Counted from the first letter of the stretch, positions 25,945 to 34,657 are shown. The stretch: DNA of 38,135 bases from Propionibacteriales bacterium (GCA_009377795.1 WHTJ01000042.1:1-38135), one strand, 5' to 3'. Notes: generated from the letters alone by a model not told the origin. Program-made: numbers and translations.

Positions 25945-28295
25945 TGCAGCAGCGACTGGCCAGCCTGGCGATGCTGTCCCTCTTCGCGTGGCTCGCGTCC
26001 ATGGGTGCGGCGTTCGCCCTGCTCCCCCTGTTCGAGTACCACGCGTACCTGATCGCAGCGATCGTGTTCACCCTCCCGGCGCTGGTCGTGGGCATCGCGC
26101 TGCGGATGGCGCGGGTACCGGTCCTGCTGGTGCCACTCGGCCAGGTCGCCGCGCTCATCTTGTGGATCGCGTGGATCTACACCGTCGGGACCGGCTGGTT
26201 CGAGTTCGTTCCCTCCGACGGCGGGTTGTCCAACGTCCGGTTCCTGATCGAGATCGGCTTGGACGAGGCCAACGAGTACGCCGCGCCGGCGCCCGACACG
26301 CCCGGGCTCACGCTGATCACCGCGTTGGGCGTCACCGGCTGCCATCTCGTGGTCGACCTGATCGCGGTCGGCATGCGAAGCGCGCCACTCACCGGGATGC
26401 CGCTGCTCGCGCTCTACACCGCACCCGCCGCGTTGGCGCCGGAGGGCGTACCGGTCCTGGCGTTCATCCCCGGCGCGACGGGCTTCATCGCGCTGCTGGC
26501 GTACGACGAGCGCGAGCGCCTGGTGACCTGGGGCCGTCAGGTGTCGACGATCGCCGCCGTACGCTCGGTGGATCAACAGCGGCGACTCAACGTCAGCGCA
26601 CTGAACATCTCCGCACAGCGAGTCGGGCTGGCCGCGATCGCGGTCGCGGCGGTCGTGCCCTTCTTCGTCCCTGTCTTCCCCGAGAACCTCTTCGAGCGTG
26701 GTCCCAAGGGGGCCGGCGGCAACGGCCAGGTACGAGTGTCCAACCCGATCGTCGACCTCCGGCGGGACCTCACCGAGCGCTCCGAGGAGACCGCGATGCT
26801 GATCCGTACCACCGACGGACGGCCGCAGTACTTCCGGCTGGCCGCTCTCGACGAGTTCGACGGCAAGGCATGGAAGTTCTCCGACCGCGACGTCAGTACA
26901 CAGAACGACCTCGTGGGGGCGCTGCCCATACCACCGGGCCTCGATCTGCAGGTCGCGTCGACGGAGAAGACCTACGGCGTGCGGATCTCGGACAACTTCC
27001 AGACCGACTGGCTTCCGTCGCCGTACGCTCCGCAGAGCGTGCAGGCTCCCGGTGAGTGGCGCTACGACCCGGACACCTTCGACATCGTCAAGGCCGACGA
27101 GGATCAGTCCGCGGCCGGGATCGGGTACCGGTTGCGCGTCGTCGAGGCCGATCCCACCTTCGATCATCTGATGGGCGCCGGCGGCAACCCGACCGACATC
27201 AGCGCCGGCTACACCGCCGTCCCGAACTCCGTCCCGGACGAGGTCAGCGAGATCGCCCAGAACATCACCAGCTCCGCCACCAGCCGGTTCGAGCGTGCCG
27301 TGCAGCTGCAGCAGTGGTTCCGCCAGGACGGCGGCTTCCGGTACACCCTCGCCCCGCCCCCGGGGCACAGCGGGGACGACATCATGGCGTTCCTCGACGG
27401 CAAGGAGGGCTACTGCGAGCAGTTCGCGGCCGCGATGGCCGTGATGGCGCGGTTGCTCGACATCCCGTCGCGGGTCGCGGTCGGATTCCTCAGCGCCGAG
27501 CTCGGCGATCGCCCGAACGAATGGCGGTACGCCTTCTCCGACCTGCACGCCTGGCCGGAGCTGTACTTCGAAGGCACGGGCTGGGTGCGTTTCGAGCCCA
27601 CACCGGCCGGCGGGACGGACGCCATCCCCACGGTGGCGCCGAGCTACACCACAGGTACGACCGGTGAGGACGGCCAGATACCGCAGAACTTGCCGAATCA
27701 GAACGCCGCCCCGCCGGAAACGTCACCCGACGCGCTGTCCCAGGACCGGCTGGACCCCCAGCTCGGATCCGGAGGCGGTTCCGACGGCGACGGGTCCTCG
27801 CGGTGGTGGCTGCCGGTGCTGGTGGTGGCGGCCGGGATCGCCCTGCTGCCGGCCATCGTTCGGATGCTCGTACGCCGGACCAGATGGACACGCGCGCAGG
27901 GGGATGTGGCGCTTGCCGAGGCAGTCTGGGCAGAGGTTCGGGACACGATCCGCGATCTTCGCCACGAGTGGCCGTGGGACACCCCGCGCCGTACGGCCCG
28001 CGCGGTGTCCCCCCTGATCGCGCACGACGAGGCGGCGCTCGGCGCGCTCTGGAGGATCGCCATCGGTGTCGAACGCTCCCGGTACGCCCGCGTCCCGCAG
28101 GACGGCGCCCGCCTGCGCCCCGACCTCGAGACCGTGGTCGGGGCGCTGCGACACCACGAATCCCGCGCCGATCGCATCCGCGCGGTACTGCTCCCCCGCT
28201 CGCTACGGCCGCGCTACTGGCAGGAGCACCGGCTCTCGAAGCTCAGAACCCCGACTCACGACGGCGACGCCAGCGTTCTTCCATCCGCTCCATGA
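25944..28295 (+). CDS. TgpA-type membrane transglutaminase-like protein
   Basis: The 783-residue protein has about six N-terminal membrane segments, a large extracytoplasmic region, a transglutaminase core, and a final membrane segment near residue 630 followed by a cytoplasmic DUF4129-like tail. The catalytic pattern is C491 in GYCEQFAAAMAV and H535 in SDLHAWPEL. The third position falls in WVRFEPTP, with Glu551 where many relatives have Asp. TgpA-like proteins are essential in some bacteria and are linked to the envelope. Start ATG 25944 overlaps the DUF58 stop. Its 3' end overlaps the DUF3040 gene, on the other strand, by 53 bp. Confidence 0.93.
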   Translation: MQQRLASLAMLSLFAWLASMGAAFALLPLFEYHAYLIAAIVFTLPALVVGIALRMARVPVLLVPLGQVAALILWIAWIYTVGTGWFEFVPSDGGLSNVRFLIEIGLDEANEYAAPAPDTPGLTLITALGVTGCHLVVDLIAVGMRSAPLTGMPLLALYTAPAALAPEGVPVLAFIPGATGFIALLAYDERERLVTWGRQVSTIAAVRSVDQQRRLNVSALNISAQRVGLAAIAVAAVVPFFVPVFPENLFERGPKGAGGNGQVRVSNPIVDLRRDLTERSEETAMLIRTTDGRPQYFRLAALDEFDGKAWKFSDRDVSTQNDLVGALPIPPGLDLQVASTEKTYGVRISDNFQTDWLPSPYAPQSVQAPGEWRYDPDTFDIVKADEDQSAAGIGYRLRVVEADPTFDHLMGAGGNPTDISAGYTAVPNSVPDEVSEIAQNITSSATSRFERAVQLQQWFRQDGGFRYTLAPPPGHSGDDIMAFLDGKEGYCEQFAAAMAVMARLLDIPSRVAVGFLSAELGDRPNEWRYAFSDLHAWPELYFEGTGWVRFEPTPAGGTDAIPTVAPSYTTGTTGEDGQIPQNLPNQNAAPPETSPDALSQDRLDPQLGSGGGSDGDGSSRWWLPVLVVAAGIALLPAIVRMLVRRTRWTRAQGDVALAEAVWAEVRDTIRDLRHEWPWDTPRRTARAVSPLIAHDEAALGALWRIAIGVERSRYARVPQDGARLRPDLETVVGALRHHESRADRIRAVLLPRSLRPRYWQEHRLSKLRTPTHDGDASVLPSAP

Positions 28296-28662
28296 ACGAC
28301 CCCGAAGCGGAGGGGTGCTGACGTTTGCTGGCCGAGGCCGACTTGGCCTTGGGCTGGTCCGAGGAGCCGACCAGGTAGAGCGGCTCGGGTTGGGTGGATC
28401 TCCGCCAGGCGGTGAGGCCGATGTACGCGCCGCCCAGCATCAGCACGAAACCGAGCACGCTGACCACAGTCTGCGGCAGGATGACGCCGGTCATCAGCAA
28501 CCCGATCCCGATAACGAAGACACCGCCCGCACTCAAGGCGACCCGGCGGTGGTGCCCCTGGGACTTGCTCCCCCGAAGAGCCGACGCGAATTTGGGGTCG
28601 TCGGCGGTCAACGCCTGCTCCAATTGATCGAGCATCCGCTGCTCTTCCTCGGAGAGTGGCAC
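28243..28662 (-). CDS. DUF3040 small membrane protein
   Basis: The 139-residue protein starts VPLSEEEQRMLDQLEQAL, the hallmark of actinobacterial DUF3040. Two membrane segments follow (about 50-90), then a basic tail rich in Lys, Ser and Arg. Its function is unknown. GTG 28662 is chosen because GGAGG lies six bases upstream and because homologues start there. Its last 53 bp run antisense to the transglutaminase gene end. Confidence 0.9.
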   Translation of the reverse strand: MPLSEEEQRMLDQLEQALTADDPKFASALRGSKSQGHHRRVALSAGGVFVIGIGLLMTGVILPQTVVSVLGFVLMLGGAYIGLTAWRRSTQPEPLYLVGSSDQPKAKSASASKRQHPSASGSFMERMEERWRRRRESGF

Positions 28663-28769
28663 CGTGAACCTCCAACCCTCGGTCGCGGCAACCGGACTAC
28701 CGGCTGCGACTACCCACCAGTCTAGGACGGGCTCGGTCCGGCCGAAACCCGATCGTCCGCAAACAGCGT

Positions 28770-28799
28770 ACGTTACCGATGATTCGTTACCTGCAACAA
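28770..28799 (-). promoter_or_regulatory. Possible promoter of the DUF3040 gene
   Basis: On the minus strand TTGTTG (28794-28799), an 18-bp spacer and TAACGT (28770-28775) lie about 110 bp before the DUF3040 start, in a locally AT-richer patch. A GGTAACG direct repeat overlaps it. Only the pattern supports this. Confidence 0.35.
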
Positions 28800-28868
28800 T
28801 CCTCACCTCGGCCACGCACGGTCACGTCGTGTGTCCAGCTCAGCCCGCAGCCCGCGGGGCGCAGTGAG

Positions 28869-28923
28869 AACCGGTCACAGACGACAGCACAATGCGGTCC
28901 CGGCCAGTCGTCTTTGACCGGTT
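28869..28923 (-). terminator. 17-bp inverted repeat after the monooxygenase gene
   Basis: Arms at 28869-28885 and 28907-28923 pair over 17 bp with one mismatch around a 21-base loop, 39 bp past the monooxygenase stop. This is the strongest hairpin seen in the window. It lacks a T-run on either strand, so it may be a Rho-type or mRNA-stabilising end, or a protein-binding site. The remainder of the 300-bp gap (28663-28962) shows only the promoter-like patch noted above. Confidence 0.6.
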
Positions 28924-28962
28924 ACCAGGTCGGCCGCTCGATCAGGAACGCCAGGGCGTGTC

Positions 28963-30480
28963 CTAGCGGGCCGCGGGCGAAGCGGACGTCTGCTCGAGGT
29001 CGGCTGCGGGCTGGAGCGGCCGTACGGCGTACTCCTCCGGCCGGAACCTCCGCGTCTGCAACCGGAACCTCCAGGTCGACCGGGGCCACAGCGTGCTGTT
29101 GCGTCCGTTGCCGTCGAGGTACCAGCTGTGGCAGCCGCCGGCGGTCCACACCGTGCCCTTCATCTTGCGCTGGACCTCCTCGTTGTACGCCTCTTCCACC
29201 TCGGGGCGTACGTCGATCGTCCGCCAGCCGTTGCGGTCCATGGCGGCGATGCACTGCAGGACGTAGTCGATCTGAGCCTCGATCATGAAGACGACCGACG
29301 TGTGGCCCAGGCCGGTGTTCGGACCGAGCAGGAAGAAGCCGTTCGGGAACCCGGACACCGTGGAGCCCAGATAGGCCCGCGGGCTGCCCTGCCACACGTC
29401 GTCCAGAGTGCGTCCACCCACTCCCCGGACCCGGCTGCCGATCGGCATGTCGGTGACATGGAAACCCGTGGCGAAGACGATCGCGTCGATCTCGCGCTCG
29501 GTGCCGTCGGCCATCACCAGGGACTTCTTCCGGAGCTCCTTCACCCCGCCGGTCAGGACCTCGGTGTTGGGCTTGGTGAGTGCCGGGTAGTAGTCGTTGG
29601 CCAACATGATGCGCTTGCACCCGATGGTGAAGTTCGGCATCAGCTTCGACCGCAGCTCGGGATCGCGGACCTGTCGTTCGATCTGACGGCGGGCCAGGAA
29701 CTGGATCGGCTTCAGGACGTTCGTGTTGTGCGCGAGCCCGAGGACCAGCCACTCGCGACCCCAGTAGATCTGCGTGCGGTTGAGCCGCTGTGCCGGCGGC
29801 AGCGTGCGGTACAGCCAGCGCTCCAGCTTGGTGATCCGGCGGTTCGTGTGCGGCAGAACCCAGGCCGGGGTGCGCTGGCAGAGGTAGAGCCGCTCGACCC
29901 GCGGCTGGATCCGCGGCACGATCTGGATGGCCGAGGCGCCGGTGCCGACCACGGCGACCCGCTTGCCGGTGAGGTCGAAGTCGTTGTTCCACGCGGCGGA
30001 GTGGAACGCCTCTCCCTCGAACTCGGACATGCGCTCGATGTCGGGCAGCCTGGGATCGGCGAGCGCGCCGACGGCGGATACGCAGATCTGCGCCGTCAGC
30101 TCGCCGCCGGTGCTCTTCAGGCACCAGAGCTGTTCGCGCTCGTCCCAGCGCGCCGACTGGACGTCCTCGCCGTACCGGATGTGCGGGAGTACGTCGTACT
30201 CCTTCGCGACCCGGCGCAGGTAGTCCCAGATCTCCGGCTGTGCCGAGTACGTCTCGCTCCAGTCCGGGTTGACGGCGAACGAGAACGAGTAGAGGTGGGA
30301 GGGTACGTCGCACCGGCAGCCCGGGTACGTGTTGTCCCGCCAGGTGCCGCCGAGGTCGTCGGCGCGTTCGAGGATGACGAAGTCGTCGATGCCGGCCTGC
30401 TTGAGCCGGATCGCGATGCCCAGCCCGGCGAAGCCGCTGCCGATGATGGCGATGCGGGTGTCAGGGGTGGCAAGGGTCAT
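28963..30480 (-). CDS. Baeyer-Villiger-type flavin monooxygenase
   Basis: The 505-residue protein is a class B flavoprotein monooxygenase, using FAD, NADPH and O2 to insert oxygen next to a ketone or to oxidise a heteroatom. It has an FAD Rossmann motif GSGFAGLG (14-21), the type I Baeyer-Villiger fingerprint FEGEAFHSAAW (154-164, pattern FxGxxxHxxxW), and a NADPH motif GTGASA (179-184). The TYPGCRCDVPSHLYSFSF block is typical of the cyclic-ketone and phenylacetone monooxygenase group. The substrate cannot be read from sequence. ATG 30480 follows AAGGAGA. A palindrome sits in its upstream region. It interrupts an otherwise conserved neighbourhood. Confidence 0.92.
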   Translation of the reverse strand: MTLATPDTRIAIIGSGFAGLGIAIRLKQAGIDDFVILERADDLGGTWRDNTYPGCRCDVPSHLYSFSFAVNPDWSETYSAQPEIWDYLRRVAKEYDVLPHIRYGEDVQSARWDEREQLWCLKSTGGELTAQICVSAVGALADPRLPDIERMSEFEGEAFHSAAWNNDFDLTGKRVAVVGTGASAIQIVPRIQPRVERLYLCQRTPAWVLPHTNRRITKLERWLYRTLPPAQRLNRTQIYWGREWLVLGLAHNTNVLKPIQFLARRQIERQVRDPELRSKLMPNFTIGCKRIMLANDYYPALTKPNTEVLTGGVKELRKKSLVMADGTEREIDAIVFATGFHVTDMPIGSRVRGVGGRTLDDVWQGSPRAYLGSTVSGFPNGFFLLGPNTGLGHTSVVFMIEAQIDYVLQCIAAMDRNGWRTIDVRPEVEEAYNEEVQRKMKGTVWTAGGCHSWYLDGNGRNSTLWPRSTWRFRLQTRRFRPEEYAVRPLQPAADLEQTSASPAAR

Positions 30481-30526
30481 GCCGGGTCTCCTTCGGGTGG
30501 GCGCCCGCGGTAGCCGCCACCATGCT

Positions 30527-30544
30527 TCCTACTGACGCGTAGGA
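30527..30544. promoter_or_regulatory. Perfect 6-6-6 palindrome upstream of the monooxygenase
   Basis: tcctac-tgacgc-gtagga forms an 18-bp inverted repeat 47 bp before the monooxygenase ATG. On the minus strand TTGCAA lies just upstream. Size and symmetry resemble a TetR-family operator. The nearby TetR gene is a candidate regulator, but its own promoter site has a different sequence. Confidence 0.5.
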
Positions 30545-30586
30545 TTGCAAGCGTGTGCTTCGCCACAGGCCCGGACGGTATGCCGG

Positions 30587-31339
30587 TCAGCGTCTGACGG
30601 CGAGCGCGTGCAGCTGGGTGGCGATCGCCCGGAACTCGGGCCGGTCGGCCACGTCGGCCTCCAGCTTGAGCAGCTCCTCCGTCGCACCCGGCTCGGAGTC
30701 CACCAGCGCACTCGGGATGAGGTCCACGAACACCCGGGCGCCGTGTACCGCGAGCAGCTCGAACCCCGCGTCGTCGAGCAGGCTCGTCACCTCGTCCTCC
30801 GTGAAGCGCCGCGGCACCGGGTCGACGCTGCCCCATCGGCCGTCCGGATCGACCAGCAGCCGGCGCGCGTCGGCGAGATGCCCGGCCAGCGCCTTCGCGA
30901 GCGCCGCGGCGTACCGCCCGGTGACCAGCAGGCTGAGGGTGCCGCCCGGGCGCAGGGTCTCCGCCGCTGACCGCAGCGCCTCCCGCGGGCTGTCGACCAC
31001 CTCCAGCACGTCGTGGCACAGCACCACGTCGGCGACCGCCGAACCGGCCACCTCCACCAGATCGGTGGAATCGCCCTGCAGGCCCTGGATCCGGTCGCTC
31101 ACGCCGGCCTCGTCCGCACGCCGCCCCAGAAGGGCGAGCGCATCCGGATTCGGGTCGACCACGATCACCCGATGGCCGAGCTCGGCGGTACGGACCGCGA
31201 AACCTCCGGTACCCCCACCGAGGTCGAGCACGTCCAGCGGACGGGATTCGGTCAGCGACGCACGGCACGCCTCGAGCCGGCCGGCGAGCGCGTCCCAAAC
31301 GACGGCACTGCGCGCGATACTGCGACGGTGGTCAGCCAC
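30587..31339 (-). CDS. Class I SAM-dependent methyltransferase
   Basis: The 250-residue protein has the SAM-binding motif VLDLGGGTGG (37-46), a VDPNPDAL acidic loop, and the ADVVLCHDVLEVV and LRPGGTLSLLV blocks of the class I Rossmann fold. Its C-terminal half has a family-specific FTEDEVTSLLDDAGFELL segment. The substrate is unknown. GTG 31339 is preferred because GAGGAGG lies five bases before it; the frame remains open to an upstream start at 31414. The type occurs near DUF3040 and HEPN genes in actinomycetes, and here it is separated from the former by the monooxygenase. Confidence 0.88.
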   Translation of the reverse strand: MADHRRSIARSAVVWDALAGRLEACRASLTESRPLDVLDLGGGTGGFAVRTAELGHRVIVVDPNPDALALLGRRADEAGVSDRIQGLQGDSTDLVEVAGSAVADVVLCHDVLEVVDSPREALRSAAETLRPGGTLSLLVTGRYAAALAKALAGHLADARRLLVDPDGRWGSVDPVPRRFTEDEVTSLLDDAGFELLAVHGARVFVDLIPSALVDSEPGATEELLKLEADVADRPEFRAIATQLHALAVRR

Positions 31340-31455
31340 ACCGGCCTCCTCGGAAATCAGGGCGGTTGCTGCCCACCCTAGTGAGGGCCGCGCTCCGCCA
31401 TGCAGCTCATCCATCCCGGAAGGACGCTGACCGCCTGGCCCATGGTGGTCCCTGA

Positions 31456-32049
31456 TCAGCGCGTGCCCGCGAGCTGCAGCGCGAGCTGCTCGTGATGGCG
31501 AACCACGGCCGACGCCGGGCTCGGACCGTCGGGTCGATACCAGACGGAGACATGCATGCCTATGGCGAGGATGGCGTACGACGCCATCCGGTAGTCGGGG
31601 ACGTGGAACCGGCCGCGCCTGGCACCCCGGCGCAGGATGCGCCGTAGCGACCGTTCATAGTCGTCGCGCATCGCCGTCACCTGCCGGTAGCGCTCTCTGC
31701 CGAGACGCGTCATCTGCTGGTTGATGACGCGTGCCTCCTCGCGGTGGTCGATGTGAAAGCGGATGTGCTGGCGGACGAAGGCGCGCAACTGTTCGACCGG
31801 GTCGGGTGAGCTGGCCGCAGCCTCCTGGCCACGCGTGATCAGCGTCAACATCGCCTCCTCACAAATGGCCCACAGGATCTCCTCCTTGGACGGGTAATGG
31901 TTATAGAGGCTCGCAGGCTGGTTGCCGACGGCGGCGGCGATCTGCCTCATCGATGCAGCCTCGTAGCCCACATCGGAGAACAACGACAGCGCGGCCTTCT
32001 TGATTGTCGCCGCCGCGTCACGACGCGCGCCGAGGTCGCGGGTCCCCAT
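31456..32049 (-). CDS. TetR/AcrR family transcriptional repressor
   Basis: The 197-residue protein has an N-terminal helix-turn-helix (about 32-52, including MRQIAAAVGNQPASLYNHYPSKEE). Its C-terminal ligand domain ends WYRPDGPSP, as in KstR2-like regulators of lipid or sterol-related catabolism. ATG 32049 is used; GTG 32055, two codons upstream, lies closer to the GGAGG run and is possible. It is divergent from the liv operon, with a palindrome between them, so local and autoregulation is the simplest model. The ligand is unknown. Confidence 0.9.
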   Translation of the reverse strand: MGTRDLGARRDAAATIKKAALSLFSDVGYEAASMRQIAAAVGNQPASLYNHYPSKEEILWAICEEAMLTLITRGQEAAASSPDPVEQLRAFVRQHIRFHIDHREEARVINQQMTRLGRERYRQVTAMRDDYERSLRRILRRGARRGRFHVPDYRMASYAILAIGMHVSVWYRPDGPSPASAVVRHHEQLALQLAGTR

Positions 32050-32314
32050 AGTCACCGTCCCTCCCTCCCTGCCGATCCTGTGCCCAGCGCACGCCGATCG
32101 GGCATCTCCGAGCTCACCCTGGCCATCGGGGTGCATCACACCGAGGTTATCGCCATCGATGACAGCCAGGTGGCCGGCAGATACCTCCCCGAACGTCGCA
32201 GGAAGGACACCGGGGGTCAACGGTTCGAAGAACAGCTCTTCCAACATTTTTCCAACATCTCAGGCATTCCTAAGTCACCGTTACCTCAACCGTATCGCGT
32301 GACGCTGGCCCGGC

Positions 32315-32363
32315 TAACGATCGTTCGTAAATCCTTGACGCCGGAGAGTGATACGCGCATGAT
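32315..32363 (+). promoter_or_regulatory. Promoter of the liv operon with adjacent TetR-type palindrome
   Basis: TTGACG (32335-32340), a 17-bp spacer and CATGAT (32358-32363) form a promoter for the transporter genes. Directly upstream, taacgatcgttcgtaa (32315-32330) is a 16-bp imperfect palindrome with a perfect 10-bp core (32316-32325). Its position in the divergent gap suits an operator for the TetR protein. The other part of the 370-bp gap (32050-32314) shows nothing recognisable. Confidence 0.6.
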
Positions 32364-32419
32364 GGATGGCGCTTCCAGACGAGCCCACGCTGCCGGGGGG
32401 AAACCGGAGGAGTGTAGGG

Positions 32420-33757
32420 ATGAACGTCTTTCCTCGTGCCGGGCGCGCCACAGTGCTGGCGATCGCCGCCGCTTTCTTTCTCGTGACCGCCGCGTGCCAG
32501 CCACCCGAAGGCTCCGATGTCCCCGAGGACGTCGCCGAGGGGGAGGACGGCACTGCGGATGAGGGTTCCGGAGACGGCGCGTGTGAGATCGCCGGCATCG
32601 ACAGCATCCAGATCGGTGGCCTCGGCGCGTTGAGCGGGGCCCACGCGGACTACGGCGCGCAGATGGAGATGGGCGCGGAGATGGCCGCCGACGAGATCAA
32701 CGAGCAAGGCGGCATGCTTGGTTGCGAGGTCGAGATCCGCTTCATGGACAGCGAGCTGGATCCCGAGGTGGCGATCGGCAACGCTCGGAACCTCGTGGGC
32801 GAGTGGGGTGCCGAATTCCTCGTGGGCGTCGATTCCAGCGGTGTCGCCCTCGCGTTGGCGCCGGTCATGGACGAGCTCGACCGCGTGCTCGTCGTTACCC
32901 ACGCCGCAACGGAAAAGCTCAACGAAGAGGAGATCTACGCCAACGACCACCGCAACGTCTTCAGAATGAGCGTTCCGGTGTACCAGGATGCAGTCGTGGC
33001 CGCGCTGATCGTCGCGGAGATGCCTGAAATCACCCGCATCGCCAATATCGGCGCCGACTACGAGTACGGGCGCACAGCCTGGGCGATGTTCCAGGAGACG
33101 TTGTCCCAGTACCGTGACGACGTCGAGTTCGTCGCGGAGGCGTGGGCGCCTTTCCTCACCTCCGACTTCTCACCCCACGTATCCAGCGTCATGGCCGAGG
33201 AGCCGGACATGGTGTTCTCCACGCCATGGGCAGGGGAAGCGGTCGCGTTGATTCGGCAGGCGCAGCAATCGGGTGCGTTCCAGGAGCTCGAGATGTGGTG
33301 GCAGGCCATGGGCGCCTCCGTCGACGTGCTCGAAGCAGTGACCCCGGATGTCCAGGCGGACGCCTTCGAGGGCAAGTTATGGGCAACCGGACGCTACATC
33401 TTCAACTGGCCCGAGACGGACACCAATCGCGAGTGGGTGGAAGCATTCCAGGAGCGCTACGACCGGCTGCCCAACTACAGCGCCCAAACCACGTACACGG
33501 CGGTCAATGCGCTGCATGACGCCGTCGAGGCCGCCGGCAGCGTCGATCCCGCGGACGTCGGCGCGGAGCTCGAGGGGATGATCATCGACGCACCCGCCGG
33601 CGAGTTCACCTTGCGCGCCGAGGATCATCAGGCCGTCTACCCGGTTCCCGCGGGCAGGGTCGTGTACGACGACGACTGGGGTATCGCCTGCGTGTGCGCC
33701 GACCTGCAGGTCTTCGACACGGAGGAGTATTACCGCGACCCGCCGTTCGAGGAATGA
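32420..33757 (+). CDS. Branched-chain amino acid-type ABC substrate-binding lipoprotein
   Basis: The 445-residue protein has a lipoprotein signal: basic start, hydrophobic core, and a lipobox-like TAAC around Cys26. A very acidic linker follows (about 30-55), then a periplasmic-binding-protein type 1 fold beginning IQIGGLGALSGAHADYGAQ, with GMLGCEVEIRFMDSELDP in the first lobe. It should be tethered outside the membrane and deliver a ligand to the LivHM channel. The ligand cannot be inferred; this family carries amino acids, amides, urea and aromatic acids. ATG 32420 has an AGGAGT site 11-13 bases upstream. Extra cysteines occur in GDGACE, GCEVE and ACVCAD. Confidence 0.92.
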   Translation: MNVFPRAGRATVLAIAAAFFLVTAACQPPEGSDVPEDVAEGEDGTADEGSGDGACEIAGIDSIQIGGLGALSGAHADYGAQMEMGAEMAADEINEQGGMLGCEVEIRFMDSELDPEVAIGNARNLVGEWGAEFLVGVDSSGVALALAPVMDELDRVLVVTHAATEKLNEEEIYANDHRNVFRMSVPVYQDAVVAALIVAEMPEITRIANIGADYEYGRTAWAMFQETLSQYRDDVEFVAEAWAPFLTSDFSPHVSSVMAEEPDMVFSTPWAGEAVALIRQAQQSGAFQELEMWWQAMGASVDVLEAVTPDVQADAFEGKLWATGRYIFNWPETDTNREWVEAFQERYDRLPNYSAQTTYTAVNALHDAVEAAGSVDPADVGAELEGMIIDAPAGEFTLRAEDHQAVYPVPAGRVVYDDDWGIACVCADLQVFDTEEYYRDPPFEE

Positions 33758-33787
33758 GCATCGCAGGCCGGCGTGGAGAGCTCTCGC

Positions 33788-34657
33788 GTGAGCGTTGAGA
33801 ATCTCCTCTATCAGGGTCTCATCGGGCTGACCAATGGGATGTATCTGTGGCTGGTCGCGGCCGGCCTGACCATCGCCTTCGGCGTACTGAAGATCCTGAA
33901 CTTCGCGCACGGAAGCCTCTACATGGTCGGCGCGTACCTCGGGTTCTCCATGTACGGGGAGTTCGGGCTGGGTTTCTGGTCGTCGCTGGCGCTTGCGACC
34001 CTGACGGTCGGGTTGCTCGGCCTGGTACTCGAGCGAACGCTCTTCCGCCCCCTCTACAAGCTCGACATCACCTATGGACTGATCCTCACGTTCGGGCTCG
34101 CTCTCATCTTCTCCGACCTGGTACGGATCCTGTGGGGAGGCGTCTTCCTGATACCGCCGACACCCGCGGCTCTGGTCGGCAGTTTCGAGATCCTGGGCCG
34201 CGCGTTCTCCTACTACAACGCCTTCGTCATCGCCGCCGGCCTGCTGGTCGGCGCCGGGCTGTGGTTCCTGCTCGACCACACATGGTGGGGACGGACTGTG
34301 CGCGCCACCGCCTCCGATCGTGAGATGTCAGGTGTACTCGGCATCAACGCGGGCTGGATCTATGCCTCCGTCTTCGCGCTTGCAGCCGCCGTCGCCAGCC
34401 TCGCCGGTGCGTTGAGCATCCCGGTGCGCGTCGTTACTCCCGGGCTCGGTACGACGATCATCATCCAGGCCTTCATCATCACGGTCATCGGAGGGCTCGG
34501 CAGCCTGCGCGGCGCGTTCCTCGGTGCACTGATTGTCGGGCTCGCCAATGCCTACGGCGTCCTGCTGTTCCCGAACATCGAGTTGTTCCTCATCTACGGG
34601 ATCATGGCCCTGGTCCTGCTGGTGAAGCCGGAGGGTCTGCTGGGGGAGCGCCAATGA
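33788..34657 (+). CDS. livH: Liv-type ABC permease (LivH-like)
   Basis: The 289-residue membrane protein has about eight hydrophobic segments and the LivH pattern: GLTIAFGVLKILNFAHGSLYMVGAY in the first third and a conserved IITVIGGLGSLRGAFLGALIVG loop near the end, which couples to the ATPases. GTG 33788 follows a GGAG element; GTG 33773 in frame is an alternative. The gene starts about 30 bp after the binding protein and overlaps livM by ATGA. Confidence 0.92.
   Translation: MSVENLLYQGLIGLTNGMYLWLVAAGLTIAFGVLKILNFAHGSLYMVGAYLGFSMYGEFGLGFWSSLALATLTVGLLGLVLERTLFRPLYKLDITYGLILTFGLALIFSDLVRILWGGVFLIPPTPAALVGSFEILGRAFSYYNAFVIAAGLLVGAGLWFLLDHTWWGRTVRATASDREMSGVLGINAGWIYASVFALAAAVASLAGALSIPVRVVTPGLGTTIIIQAFIITVIGGLGSLRGAFLGALIVGLANAYGVLLFPNIELFLIYGIMALVLLVKPEGLLGERQ

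Noticed and set aside
29128-30513. A 461-residue plus-strand frame opposite the monooxygenase
   Set aside because: It is an antisense shadow; the minus strand has intact FAD, NADPH and Baeyer-Villiger motifs.
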